Below are positions 26,333-36,532 of a DNA stretch of 64,000 bases, one piece after another; the first letter of the stretch is position 1; the number at the start of each line of letters is the position of its first letter. The stretch lies in contig JAVBVX010000035.1 in NCBI GenBank assembly GCA_036677665.1, forward strand, positions 1 to 64,000. The letters are read 5' to 3'. A model generated the notes under the pieces. That model saw only the letters and a list, made by a program, of their open reading frames with translations. It made no database searches and was not told where the DNA came from. A program made the translations under genes and the position numbers. Source of the stretch: Clostridium_H sp036677665 (GTDB lineage: Bacteria > Bacillota > Clostridia > Clostridiales > Clostridiaceae).

Positions 26333-26382
26333 TATAAAGATTTTTTAAAATAGCAATTTTTATTCCGGGAGCATTTTACATA

Positions 26383-29300
26383 ATGAAAATTATTGATAAT
26401 GTCAACATGTTTTTAAAGGATAACCTAACAGAAGTGTTAGGGTATAATAGTAAAATTTCTATTGCCGCATCATTTTTTTCAATTTATGCATTTGAAGTAC
26501 TAAAAAAAGAACTCGAAAATATTTCTGAATTTAAATTTATATTCACATCACCATCTTTCATCACAGAAAAACCTAAAAAAGAAAAGAGAGAGTTCTATAT
26601 ACCTCGTTTAAATAGAGAAAAAAGTCTTTACGGGACTGAGTTTGAAATTAAGCTTCGAAACGAATTAACACAAAAAGCAATTGCGAAAGAATGTGCCGAA
26701 TGGATAAAAACAAAAGCTAAGTTTAAGTCGAATAAAACAAATGAAAATATGGCAGGATTCATACATATCTTAAATGATGATGAGCAATATGCATATATGC
26801 CTATAAATGGATTTACAACAGTAGATTTAGGATGTGAAAAAGGCAACAATATATATAATATGGTTAATCGAATGGAGTCGCCTTTTAGTAATGAATACTT
26901 AAAGATATTTAATGAGATTTGGGTAGATAAAGAAAAACTACAAGATGTAACAAATGAAGTTATAGAAAATATTACTACTGTCTATAAAGAGAATTCTCCA
27001 GAATTTATTTATTTTTTAATTCTTTACAATATTTTTAATGAATTTCTTGAAGATATTTCAGAGGATGTTCTTCCAAACGAAGCGACAGGTTTTAAAAAAA
27101 GCGCTATATGGAATAAACTATATAATTTTCAAAAAGATGCCGCACTTGCTATCATTAATAAACTTGAAAAATATAATGGTTGTATACTTGCTGATAGTGT
27201 TGGTTTAGGTAAAACTTATACTGCTCTAGCAGTTATAAAATATTATGAGTCCAGAAATAAATCTATTTTAGTATTATGTCCTAAAAAACTTTCCGATAAC
27301 TGGAATACTTTCAAGATGAACTTACTTAATAATCCAATCGCATCCGATAGGCTAAATTATGATGTACTATATCATACAGATCTTTCAAGATATAGAGGGT
27401 ATTCTAATGGCATTCCTTTGGATAGAATAAACTGGGGTAATTATGATTTAGTTGTTATTGATGAATCACATAATTTCAGAAATGGCGGTCAAACATACGG
27501 TATAGAAAAAGAAAAAGAAAACAGATATTTAAGATTGATGAATCAAGTAATACGCAAAGGTGTTAAAACAAAAGTATTAATGCTTTCTGCAACTCCGGTT
27601 AATAATAGATTTGCTGATTTGCGTTATCAACTTGAACTTGCTTATGAAGGCGACGAAGAGATTATTAACGATAAATTAAATACAAAAAATAGTATTGAAA
27701 CAATATTTGCACGGGCTCAAAAAGTATTTAATGAATGGAGCAAATTAGATATCAATAATCGTACAACAGATAACTTACTCAAAATGCTTGATTTTGATTT
27801 TTTTGAATTATTAGATAGTGTAACAATTGCTAGATCGAGAAAACATATTCAAAAATATTACGATACAAAAGACATAGGCACTTTTCCTAAAAGAAATAAG
27901 CCCATACCAATTCGATGTGAACTTACAACTCTTCCTAATGCAATTAAATATAATGAAATATATTCACAATTATCTTCTCTTAATTTATCAGTATATACTC
28001 CGATGTATTATATTTTTGATAGTAGAATTGAAGCTTATGAAGAAAAATATGGTTCTGATGTTAATAATGTAAGATTTAAGCAGGCAGACAGAGAAATAGG
28101 GATAATGGTTTTAATGAGAATTAATCTGTTAAAACGTCTTGAAAGTTCTGTTTATGCATTTAGCAAAACGATAAATCGTATCCTTGAATTAATAAATTCA
28201 ACAATAGATGAAGTGGAAAATTATAATCCTAAAGATCTTATAGAATTAAGAGATTTAAGTGATTCAGAGCTAGATTATGAAGATCAAAATACAGACTATT
28301 TTAATTCAGGCAAAAAGATTAAGATTGATTTATCTGATATGGACACGCAGTCTTGGCTTAAAGATTTAAGGTCAGATAGATACATATTATTAGAACTTCT
28401 TTCGAGTATTAATAACATTACTCCTCAACACGATAAAAAATTAAATACTTTAATACAAACAATAGAAAATAAACTTATAAACCCTATTAATGAAAATAAC
28501 AAAAAAGTTATTATATTTTCTGCTTTTAGTGATACAGTTGATTATTTATATATCAATTTAAGCAAAATATTCAAAGAAAAATATGGGCTTAATTCAGCTA
28601 TGGTTACTGGAGGGAACGATTCCAAGACAACTATATATAAATTGCATACAGATTTAAATACGATTTTAACTTGCTTTTCACCTATATCCAAAGATAAATA
28701 TTTAATTATGCCTAACGAAAAGGCTGAAATAGATATACTGATCGCGACAGATTGTATTTCAGAAGGTCAAAACTTACAAGACTGCGATTATCTTATTAAC
28801 TATGATATACATTGGAATCCCGTTAGGATAATTCAAAGATTCGGACGTATTGACCGTATAGGTAGTAAAAATGATGTTATTCAATTGGTTAATTTTTGGC
28901 CGGATCTAGATTTAGACGAGTATATAAATTTAAAATCAAGAGTGGAGACAAGAATGAAAGCAGCAATAATGGCTGCGTCAGGAGACGAAAATCCTATAGA
29001 AGAGGACAAGGGTGAATTAGAATATCGTAAAAAGCAGCTTGAAAGACTGCAGAACGAAGTTGTAGATTTAGAAGATATGTCTGGCGGCATTTCAATAATG
29101 GATTTAGGGTTAAATGAATTTAGAATGGATTTATTAGGTTATATAAAAGAAAATCCCAATTTAGACAAAACTCCTTTTGGAATGCATGCAATAGTGCAAT
29201 CAGGTCCCGAAATTCCTCCTGGGGTTATTTATATTTTAAAAAATATAAATAATGGAATAAATAAAGAGAATCATAACAGACTTCATCCATTTTATATGGT

Positions 29301-29616
29301 TTATATATCTGATGATAGTGAGGTTGTTTGTAATCATTTAGAGCCGAAGAAGACTCTGGATATATTAAGATTATTATGCAGAGATAAATCTGAGCCAATA
29401 AACTCTATTTGTCAAAATTTCAATAAAAATACAGATGACGGTAAAAATATGATAAAGTATTCAAATCTGCTTTATGAAACAATAGCATCAATAATAGAAG
29501 TTAATAATGATAGCGAGATTGACAGTTTGTTTAAAGCCGGAGGCACTTCAGCACTAAAGACAGAAATAAATGGACTTAATGATTTTGAATTAATTTGTTT
29601 TATAGTGGTGATTTAA
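26383..29616 (+). CDS. SNF2/HepA-like helicase with N-terminal PLD-like domain
   Basis: The 1077-aa protein has an N-terminal phospholipase-D-like region (SKISIAASFFSIYAFEVLKKEL, about residues 23-45, and onward). A superfamily 2 helicase follows: Walker A DSVGLGKTYTA near 273, DESHNF near 359, LSATPVNNR near 401, and the C-terminal lobe with ATDCISEGQNLQDC and QRFGRIDRIGS near 816. It is the first gene of the five-gene type III restriction-modification operon and overlaps the DUF4391 gene by 1 nt (TAATG). Helicases of this kind recur beside DUF4391 and type III systems. Its exact job is unknown; DNA or RNA translocation is expected. Confidence 0.88.
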   Translation: MKIIDNVNMFLKDNLTEVLGYNSKISIAASFFSIYAFEVLKKELENISEFKFIFTSPSFITEKPKKEKREFYIPRLNREKSLYGTEFEIKLRNELTQKAIAKECAEWIKTKAKFKSNKTNENMAGFIHILNDDEQYAYMPINGFTTVDLGCEKGNNIYNMVNRMESPFSNEYLKIFNEIWVDKEKLQDVTNEVIENITTVYKENSPEFIYFLILYNIFNEFLEDISEDVLPNEATGFKKSAIWNKLYNFQKDAALAIINKLEKYNGCILADSVGLGKTYTALAVIKYYESRNKSILVLCPKKLSDNWNTFKMNLLNNPIASDRLNYDVLYHTDLSRYRGYSNGIPLDRINWGNYDLVVIDESHNFRNGGQTYGIEKEKENRYLRLMNQVIRKGVKTKVLMLSATPVNNRFADLRYQLELAYEGDEEIINDKLNTKNSIETIFARAQKVFNEWSKLDINNRTTDNLLKMLDFDFFELLDSVTIARSRKHIQKYYDTKDIGTFPKRNKPIPIRCELTTLPNAIKYNEIYSQLSSLNLSVYTPMYYIFDSRIEAYEEKYGSDVNNVRFKQADREIGIMVLMRINLLKRLESSVYAFSKTINRILELINSTIDEVENYNPKDLIELRDLSDSELDYEDQNTDYFNSGKKIKIDLSDMDTQSWLKDLRSDRYILLELLSSINNITPQHDKKLNTLIQTIENKLINPINENNKKVIIFSAFSDTVDYLYINLSKIFKEKYGLNSAMVTGGNDSKTTIYKLHTDLNTILTCFSPISKDKYLIMPNEKAEIDILIATDCISEGQNLQDCDYLINYDIHWNPVRIIQRFGRIDRIGSKNDVIQLVNFWPDLDLDEYINLKSRVETRMKAAIMAASGDENPIEEDKGELEYRKKQLERLQNEVVDLEDMSGGISIMDLGLNEFRMDLLGYIKENPNLDKTPFGMHAIVQSGPEIPPGVIYILKNINNGINKENHNRLHPFYMVYISDDSEVVCNHLEPKKTLDILRLLCRDKSEPINSICQNFNKNTDDGKNMIKYSNLLYETIASIIEVNNDSEIDSLFKAGGTSALKTEINGLNDFELICFIVVI

Positions 29617-30272
29617 TGTTTGATTTTCCCATAAGTACGCATTTTGACAGAAGAATTCCAAAACAGAAATTCTATACACATTTAGATATATCAGGTAATA
29701 TAAAAAAACTTTTCACAGATGAAATAGAAACAATTATTTGGAAATATAAATTGTCGCCTGATACAATTAATATAAGTGAAGGCACTTTTGTAAAAGAAAT
29801 TCAGTTTATTGAAATTGTATTAAAGCAACAGAACATAAGTAAAAATATTATTGAATTAATTGACAGAGAAATTCCTTATCATATTGTATTTGTTTTAAAA
29901 TATAAAAAATTAATACAACTTTATATAAGCTATAAAGAAATAAGCAAAAACAGAGAAAATAAGTTTAGAATTGATAGTATATATAAAACAGATTGGACTA
30001 ACGAAGAAGATGTACAGTTAAAAATAGAAGGTCTGACGCTAGATAAGGTATATGAAAATTTTATATTGCAGATATCAGACGGGAAAGTTCAAATGCGAGA
30101 AGGAAGCGACTTAAAGGAAGCGATAAATAACGCTATTGAAATAGAAAAACTCCAAAAAGAAATATTAATTTTACAAAATAGAATTATAAAAGAAAAACAA
30201 TTTAACAGACAGGTTAAATTAAATGAAGAGATTAAAAAACTTATAAAAGCCTTAGAAGAATTAAGAGGATAA
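29616..30272 (+). CDS. DUF4391 protein
   Basis: The 218-aa protein starts MFDFPISTHFDRRIPKQKFY and includes ETIIWKYKLSPDTINI, the pattern of DUF4391, a family nearly always found next to type III restriction-modification genes. Its C-terminal 60 residues are a charged coiled coil (EKLQKEILILQNRIIKEKQFNRQVKLNEEI). ATG 29616 shares its first base with the helicase stop codon; an upstream ATG at 29595 is less likely. A bridging role between the helicase and the modification enzymes is a guess from context. Confidence 0.87.
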   Translation: MFDFPISTHFDRRIPKQKFYTHLDISGNIKKLFTDEIETIIWKYKLSPDTINISEGTFVKEIQFIEIVLKQQNISKNIIELIDREIPYHIVFVLKYKKLIQLYISYKEISKNRENKFRIDSIYKTDWTNEEDVQLKIEGLTLDKVYENFILQISDGKVQMREGSDLKEAINNAIEIEKLQKEILILQNRIIKEKQFNRQVKLNEEIKKLIKALEELRG

Positions 30273-30273
30273 T

Positions 30274-30762
30274 ATGTATAGGGAAAAAGCCATAAAATGG
30301 TTTGAAAAAGGAACTGCCGAACAAGATTATATCGATAAATTTATTTATCTATGGATAGCATTTAACGCATTATATAATTCTATTGAATTTATCGGCAATG
30401 AAAGAGAACGCGTAGTAGCACATATTGTAGGGAATTATAATACTCAGCTTTACGAAAAAATATTTAAATCCTCGTATGTAAAAACATTTATGGTTAAACC
30501 AGTCATAAATGTTTATAAACCAAATCAAGATTTAGAAGAATTTATATTTTATAAACTAAAATATTCAATTAAAAATAAAGAAAAAATGCAAATGTTATTT
30601 AATACTATCTATCGAGTGCGCTGCAATTTATTTCACGGGAGCAAAACTCCTGACAGCTATAGGGATAATGATTTAATAAAAAATGCCGGAGCGATACTTC
30701 AAATATACCTTAATTATATATTCAGCAATACTTTAAAAGGAGAAGAACAAAATGTCGGATAA
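30274..30762 (+). CDS. HEPN-like protein (putative RNase) within the type III operon
   Basis: The 162-aa all-helical protein has IYLWIAFNALYN near residues 24-35, common in HEPN families, and the catalytic-type motif RCNLFH (Arg116-x4-His121) near the C-terminus. HEPN proteins with RX4-6H are often RNases of toxin or abortive-infection systems. It starts 1 nt after DUF4391 and overlaps mod by 11 nt, so it is firmly built into the operon. That suggests a back-up killing or dormancy function if restriction fails. RNase activity is inferred from the motif only. Confidence 0.72.
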   Translation: MYREKAIKWFEKGTAEQDYIDKFIYLWIAFNALYNSIEFIGNERERVVAHIVGNYNTQLYEKIFKSSYVKTFMVKPVINVYKPNQDLEEFIFYKLKYSIKNKEKMQMLFNTIYRVRCNLFHGSKTPDSYRDNDLIKNAGAILQIYLNYIFSNTLKGEEQNVG

Positions 30763-32680
30763 ACTTAAAATGGAAAGCCTTGATATAACTCAAAATAATA
30801 TAGAAAAGATAGCGCAGCTTTTTCCCAATGTAATAACTGAAATAAAAGATGAAGAAGGAAAATTAAAAAAGGGTGTTAACTTTGAGCTTTTAAAGCAAGA
30901 ATTAGCGGATGAAGCAATAGAAGGCGATGAGGCATATGAGTTTACCTGGGTTGGGAAAAAAGAATCAATAGTCGAGGCGAACAGGCCTATAAGAAAAACA
31001 CTTCGTCCCTGCGTTGAAGAAAGCAAGAACTGGGATAGCACTGAGAATTTATACATAGAAGGTGATAATCTTGACGTTTTAAAACTCCTTCAAGAAAGCT
31101 ATTTAAACTCAATTAAAATGATATATATTGACCCGCCTTATAATACCGGTAATGACTTTATTTATAAAGATAATTTTACAATGGATAAAGATGAATATGA
31201 TGAGCAAATAGGGATATTTGACGAAGCAGAAAACAGGCGTTTTTTAAATACCGAGAGCAATGGACGTTTTCATTCAGATTGGTGCAGTATGATGTACCCA
31301 AGATTAAAATTAGCCAGAAATTTATTATCGGATGATGGCGTTATTTTTATAAGCATCGACGATAAAGAAATTGAAAATTTAAAAAAAATTTGTAATGAAT
31401 TATATGGAGAAAGCAACTTTATTGGTTGTATTTGTCGGGCAACGGGTACCACTACTGGACAAGACGCAAATAAAATTGGAAGCTCATTAGATTACTGTCT
31501 TATTTATTCTAAAAGTTCAATGTTTAGATTAAATGGGTTAGATATGGATGAAAAAGATATTAGTAGATTTAATGAATCGGACGAAAGAGGTAAGTATTCA
31601 ACATTACAACTTAGAAAAACAGGAAATAGTGATACTAAGCAAGATAGACCTAATATGTTTTACCCTGTAAAAGCACCAGATGGAACAGACGTATACCCAT
31701 TTGGTCCAACAGGATATTTGAGTCGTTGGAGAGTAGGAAAAGATTCCTATCAAAAATTAGTTGATGAAGATATGATAGTATGGAAGAAAAATGAAGACAT
31801 GTTGATTATAGAAACTGATGGTTATAGAAAATCTAAATGGACTCCATATGTCAAATATTATCTCGAGGGAAGAACTAAACAAGTATCAAATTTATTTCAG
31901 GATATTGAAGGTAATAAAAAAGGGTCAATAACATTAAAAGAATTATTTGGCTCAAAAGGTATTTTCGATAATCCCAAACCTGTTCAATTTATTGATATTT
32001 TGTTAAAAATATCAATAAATAAAAACAATGATACAGTTCTTGATTTTTTCTCTGGTTCTTCAACAACCGCCCATTCAGTCATGCAATTAAATGCAGAAGG
32101 TGGGGGAAGCCATAAATTTATTATGGTTCAACTACCTGAAGAGACTGATAAAAACAGCGAAGCATATAAAGCAGGATACAAAACAATTGCAGATATCGGA
32201 AAAGAACGCATACGCAGAGCGGGAGAAAAAATTAAAACTGATAACGAAGATAAAGAAAATATAGGTAAGCTGGATATAGGGTTTAGGACATTAAAATTAG
32301 CCAGCACAAATATGAAAGACGTTTATTTTTCAGTTAATGAATATGACCAGAGTTTTTTATCAAAATTAGAATCCAACATTAAAGAAGAAAGAACGGATTT
32401 GGATTTACTATACGGATGCATGTTAAATTGGGGACTTCCTTTGAATTTGAAACATATAACCGAGAAAATAGATAATGTAAAAATACATATTGTGAATGAC
32501 AGCGACTTGATTGCATGTTTTGAAGAAAAAATACCTGAAAAAGTAATAAGAGAAATTGCAAAAAAACAGCCATTAAGAGTGGTGTTTAGAGATAGCAGTT
32601 TTGCAAGCAGCCCTGAGAAAATAAATGTTACCGAGATATTTAAATTGCTTGCGCCCAATACTAGTGTTAAGGTTATTTAA
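30752..32680 (+). CDS. mod: Type III restriction-modification DNA methyltransferase (Mod)
   Basis: The 642-aa beta-class adenine methyltransferase has motif IV IDPPYNTGN near residues 126-134, then a long target-recognition region (about 200-400), then motif I LDFFSGSSTTAHSV near 430. It would methylate one strand of a short asymmetric site and give Res its specificity. Ribosome site AAGGAGAAG. The middle region (about 31420-32020) is more divergent from the well-conserved ends, as expected for a target-recognition domain that is exchanged between systems. The recognition sequence cannot be predicted. Confidence 0.95.
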   Translation: MSDKLKMESLDITQNNIEKIAQLFPNVITEIKDEEGKLKKGVNFELLKQELADEAIEGDEAYEFTWVGKKESIVEANRPIRKTLRPCVEESKNWDSTENLYIEGDNLDVLKLLQESYLNSIKMIYIDPPYNTGNDFIYKDNFTMDKDEYDEQIGIFDEAENRRFLNTESNGRFHSDWCSMMYPRLKLARNLLSDDGVIFISIDDKEIENLKKICNELYGESNFIGCICRATGTTTGQDANKIGSSLDYCLIYSKSSMFRLNGLDMDEKDISRFNESDERGKYSTLQLRKTGNSDTKQDRPNMFYPVKAPDGTDVYPFGPTGYLSRWRVGKDSYQKLVDEDMIVWKKNEDMLIIETDGYRKSKWTPYVKYYLEGRTKQVSNLFQDIEGNKKGSITLKELFGSKGIFDNPKPVQFIDILLKISINKNNDTVLDFFSGSSTTAHSVMQLNAEGGGSHKFIMVQLPEETDKNSEAYKAGYKTIADIGKERIRRAGEKIKTDNEDKENIGKLDIGFRTLKLASTNMKDVYFSVNEYDQSFLSKLESNIKEERTDLDLLYGCMLNWGLPLNLKHITEKIDNVKIHIVNDSDLIACFEEKIPEKVIREIAKKQPLRVVFRDSSFASSPEKINVTEIFKLLAPNTSVKVI

Positions 32681-32692
32681 GAGGTTTAAATT

Positions 32693-35600
32693 ATGAAATT
32701 AAGATTTAAACATCAAAAATTCCAAGCAGATGCTGCAAAAGCTGTATGCGACGTGTTTGAAGGACAGCCTTATTTAACTCAATCTTATATGATGGATCCG
32801 GGCAACAAGCGAACTTTAATTGATAAAGATTTATATACAGGTTGGCGAAATGAAAAACTGATTCCTGAATTTAACGATAAAATAATCCTTGAGAATTTAA
32901 ATAAAGTTCAAAGAAGCAATAATTTGAAACCGTCTAATTCACTCGAAGGACATTATAATTTAACTGTTGAAATGGAAACTGGCGTGGGTAAAACTTATGC
33001 TTATATAAAGACGATGTATGAGCTCAATAAGAAATACGGCTGGAGTAAATTTATTGTAGTTGTACCAAGTGTAGCTATAAGAGAAGGCGTATATAAGTCA
33101 TTTCAAATAACTCAAGAACATTTTACAGAGGAATACAGCAAAAAGATCCGATATTTTATTTATAACTCGGCGCGACTAACAGAAATAGACAGATTTGCAA
33201 ACGATAATGCTATTAATGTTATGATTATAAATTCACAGGCATTTAACGCAAAGGGTAAAGATGCGCGACGAATTTATATGAAACTTGATGAATTCAGAAG
33301 CAGACGTCCAATAGATATCATTGCCTCTACTAACCCAATATTAATAATAGATGAACCGCAATCTGTCGAAGGAGCTGCGACTAAAGAAAGATTAAAAGAG
33401 TTTAAGCCTTTCATAACCCTAAGATACTCTGCGACACATAAAGACCCATATAACATGATATACCGCTTAGACGCAGTGGAAGCATATAATAAAAAGCTAG
33501 TTAAAAAAATATCCGTAAAAGGAATTACTGTAACTGGGAATACTGCTACTAAAGGATATCTATATTTACAAAGCGTGAATTTATCAAATAAAAAAGCTCC
33601 GACGGCTACTATTGAATATGATATAAAAACAAATAAAAAAATTGGCAAAACAACAAGAGTTGTAACTCCAGGATATAACATTTACGAAAATTCCGGAGGA
33701 CTAGATGAATATAAAAAAGGATATGTTGTGTCAACAATAGACGGCAGAGATAATTCAATAACATTTTTAAATGGTATAAAAATTTACTCAGGCGATGTAG
33801 TGGGAACTGTTGATGAAGATCAATTGCGCCGAATTCAGATACGAGAAACAATACTTTCACATATAGAAAGAGAAAAAAGTCTGTTCTATAAAGGGATAAA
33901 GGTGCTTTCTCTATTCTTTATCGATGAAGTGGCAAAATATAAACAATATAATGAAGCAGGCACTTCGTTTAACGGAATATATGCGGATATTTTTGAAGAA
34001 GAATATAACGCTATTTTAAATAATATGCAACTTCAGTTCGGAAGCGAAGAGTATATGAAATACCTCAATTCAGTAAAAGCTGAAAAAACGCATCAAGGAT
34101 ATTTTTCTATTGATAAAAAAAGGAATCAATTTATCGACAGTAAATTAGGAGACAGAAAAGAACGCACATCAGATGATGCTGACGCTTACGACCTTATTAT
34201 GAAAGATAAAGAACGACTGCTTGATAAAAAAGAGCCTGTTAGATTTATATTTTCACATTCAGCGCTTCGTGAAGGTTGGGATAATCCCAACGTATTTCAA
34301 ATATGCACATTAAAGCAAAGTAATTCAGAGATAAGAAAACGCCAAGAAGTCGGCAGGGGGCTAAGGTTGTGTGTTAACCAAGAAGGGGAAAGAATGGATG
34401 CCGGATTTTTAGGTGAAGACGTACATAATATAAATGTTTTAACTGTTATCGCAAATGAAAGCTATGATAGCTTCGCAACTGCATTACAAAAAGAACTTGC
34501 TGAAGCAGCGGCGGATAGACCGAGTATCATTAATACGGAACTATTTAAAAATAAAGTTATAAAAGATATAAATGGATTGGAACAAGTAATAGATAATGAT
34601 TTAGCTCAAGTGATTTATGAAGGTCTTATAACAGACGGCTATATTAAAAAAGGTATACTTACAGATAAGTATTACGAAGATAAGAATAATCAAAATGTAA
34701 AAATTGCTGAAGAAGTAAATAACTATAAAGATTCGATTATTGAAATACTAGATTCTATTTATGATAGTAAGTCAATGCAGCCTGATAATGCGAGAAAGAA
34801 TAATGTTGAGCTTAAGGTAGATGAATCAAAACTAGCAATGCCGGAATTCAAGAAGCTCTGGGAAAAAATTAATTCTAAATCTGTTTATGTTGTTGATTTC
34901 GATACTGATGAATTAATAAAAAAATCTATAAATGCACTCAATAAACAATTACATGTAAATAAAATTTTCATAGAAATTGTTAAAGGTGGGCTAAGCGATA
35001 TTAAATCCAAAGAAGACTTACAAAATGCCGCTGCCTTTAAGAAAACAGATTCAAAATTATATGAAATGAAGGAACTTTCTAACGGGAATATCAAATATGA
35101 TTTGATAGGAAAAATAGTAGAACAAACAGGACTGACAAGAATTGCAGTTGTTAATATATTAAAAGGAATTGAAAAAGTAGTATTTGATCAATTTAAAATA
35201 AATCCGGAAGATTTTATTATAAAGGCTTCAAATATAATAAACGAACAAAAAGCAACGGTGATTATTGAACATATTACTTACAATAAAATTAATGAAGTAT
35301 TCGATACTTCTATTTTTACGGAGCCTACTTTAAAAGGTCAGTTAGGATTAAATGCAGTTGAAACAAACAAAAACTTATACAATTATGTTATAACGGATTC
35401 AAACATAGAAAAAGATTTTGCCAAGAACCTTGATGCGAGCACTGAAGTAGCGGTTTATGTAAAGCTGCCTAGCGGATTTTTTATAAATACTCCAGTAGGT
35501 AAATATAACCCTGATTGGGCGATTGCTTTTAATGAAGGAAAAATTAAGCATATATATTTTGTCGCAGAAACAAAAGGAGATATGTCTACATTGCAGCTTA

Positions 35601-35722
35601 AAGACATTGAAATAGCAAAAATACACTGTGCAAAAGAACATTTTAATAAAATCAGCGGCGATAATATAGTTTATGAAGTTGTAGATAATTATGAAAGTTT
35701 ACTTAATATTGTAATGAAATAA
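32693..35722 (+). CDS. res: Type III restriction endonuclease subunit (Res)
   Basis: The 1009-aa ATP-dependent restriction subunit has Walker A METGVGKTYAY near residue 95, the DEPQ box (LIIDEPQSVEG) near 220, REGWDNPNVFQICTLKQS near 525, EVGRGLRL near 555, and a C-terminal PD-(D/E)xK nuclease with NPDWAIAF near 940 and AETKGD near 957. All catalytic residues are present, so the system looks active. It follows mod by 12 nt and is the last gene of the operon. Confidence 0.95.
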   Translation: MKLRFKHQKFQADAAKAVCDVFEGQPYLTQSYMMDPGNKRTLIDKDLYTGWRNEKLIPEFNDKIILENLNKVQRSNNLKPSNSLEGHYNLTVEMETGVGKTYAYIKTMYELNKKYGWSKFIVVVPSVAIREGVYKSFQITQEHFTEEYSKKIRYFIYNSARLTEIDRFANDNAINVMIINSQAFNAKGKDARRIYMKLDEFRSRRPIDIIASTNPILIIDEPQSVEGAATKERLKEFKPFITLRYSATHKDPYNMIYRLDAVEAYNKKLVKKISVKGITVTGNTATKGYLYLQSVNLSNKKAPTATIEYDIKTNKKIGKTTRVVTPGYNIYENSGGLDEYKKGYVVSTIDGRDNSITFLNGIKIYSGDVVGTVDEDQLRRIQIRETILSHIEREKSLFYKGIKVLSLFFIDEVAKYKQYNEAGTSFNGIYADIFEEEYNAILNNMQLQFGSEEYMKYLNSVKAEKTHQGYFSIDKKRNQFIDSKLGDRKERTSDDADAYDLIMKDKERLLDKKEPVRFIFSHSALREGWDNPNVFQICTLKQSNSEIRKRQEVGRGLRLCVNQEGERMDAGFLGEDVHNINVLTVIANESYDSFATALQKELAEAAADRPSIINTELFKNKVIKDINGLEQVIDNDLAQVIYEGLITDGYIKKGILTDKYYEDKNNQNVKIAEEVNNYKDSIIEILDSIYDSKSMQPDNARKNNVELKVDESKLAMPEFKKLWEKINSKSVYVVDFDTDELIKKSINALNKQLHVNKIFIEIVKGGLSDIKSKEDLQNAAAFKKTDSKLYEMKELSNGNIKYDLIGKIVEQTGLTRIAVVNILKGIEKVVFDQFKINPEDFIIKASNIINEQKATVIIEHITYNKINEVFDTSIFTEPTLKGQLGLNAVETNKNLYNYVITDSNIEKDFAKNLDASTEVAVYVKLPSGFFINTPVGKYNPDWAIAFNEGKIKHIYFVAETKGDMSTLQLKDIEIAKIHCAKEHFNKISGDNIVYEVVDNYESLLNIVMK

Positions 35723-35741
35723 TAATATAAAACAGGTTCAA

Positions 35742-35849
35742 ATGTTTAATTATGAAAAAATACAGATGAAAAATATTATTATAAATCTAATGCAAAGAAA
35801 ATACATTGAGGTTTCTGCAAGAGATAGCGGTAACAAATTTGGAAATTAA
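35742..35849 (+). pseudogene. Possible remnant of a DNA methyltransferase start
   Basis: A 35-codon frame, MFNYEKIQMKNIIINLMQRK.., continues with YIEVSARDSGNKFGN and then stops. The end resembles the first residues of some DNA methyltransferases, which could have protected against the BglII-like nuclease that follows. The match is short and from memory, so this is tentative. No continuing frame is found before 35966. Confidence 0.3.
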
Positions 35850-35965
35850 GGACACAATAAATATATAGAAATAAACTATTTCCACAAAAAGCTCTATTAA
35901 ATAAATAATAGATCAATGTTTTTAATAGTATTTTATAAGATACAAAAGGATGGTTTTGTTTATAA

Positions 35966-36472
35966 ATGGCAATTAGATTAAAAAAGTATTCATATCGATT
36001 CGCTGAACAAGTCTTTATTAGCAATTTATCATTGAAAAATGAACTTGAAGAAATAATATATAGTTCAGCATCAGATTTATCAATTTTGAGTAGACCTGGG
36101 TTTAATACTGTTCTAGAAAAAAATTTTATGTCTAAAAACTGGCAACGCCAGCCAGAGATTTTCGATAAAGATACTGCAGCATATGCAAGATTTGATTTTC
36201 TTAAAAATCGAGTTGGTGTTGAGATACAGTTTGGGCATCCGTCATTTGTTGGTATAGACCTTCTAAAATTTCAGATTGCTTCATATTCAAATCTTGACCA
36301 TATAGATTTAGGTGTATATATTGTAGCAACAAATAATTTCATAAAAACAATTCCTGAAATGTACGATCTTAAATGGAATGGATCTCTTTCATATGAGAAA
36401 GTTGTTAATTATTTACCTCATGTTAAAAGCGCGATTCAGGTACCAATTTACGTAATTGGTATAGACATATAG
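35966..36472 (+). CDS. BglII/BstYI-like type II restriction endonuclease
   Basis: The 168-aa protein (FDFLKNRVGVEIQFGHPSF near residues 73-91, then LLKFQIASYSN) matches the core of the BglII/BstYI family, where Asp/Glu residues of FD..kn.vgvEiqFg bind the metals. It would cut a GATC-containing site if active. No complete cognate methyltransferase is adjacent, only a possible remnant upstream, so it may be inactive, may rely on another methylase, or may act on incoming DNA by a different logic. No strong ribosome site precedes ATG 35966 (AAAGGAtgg lies 15 nt upstream). Confidence 0.75.
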   Translation: MAIRLKKYSYRFAEQVFISNLSLKNELEEIIYSSASDLSILSRPGFNTVLEKNFMSKNWQRQPEIFDKDTAAYARFDFLKNRVGVEIQFGHPSFVGIDLLKFQIASYSNLDHIDLGVYIVATNNFIKTIPEMYDLKWNGSLSYEKVVNYLPHVKSAIQVPIYVIGIDI

Positions 36473-36532
36473 TTTTTATTAAAATATGCGTTAAAAAAAC
36501 ACCGTAATAATTTACTTGAATAGGAGTATTTC

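Noticed and set aside
26383..35722. DISARM or BREX defence system
   Set aside because: The PLD-like and helicase parts recall DISARM, but there is no DUF1998 protein; BREX pglZ/brxC types are absent; mod and res are typical type III.
35779..36024. Minus-strand 81-aa gene
   Set aside because: No ribosome site, Tyr/Phe/Cys-rich low-complexity translation, and it overlaps the start of the plus-strand endonuclease; a chance frame in AT-rich DNA.
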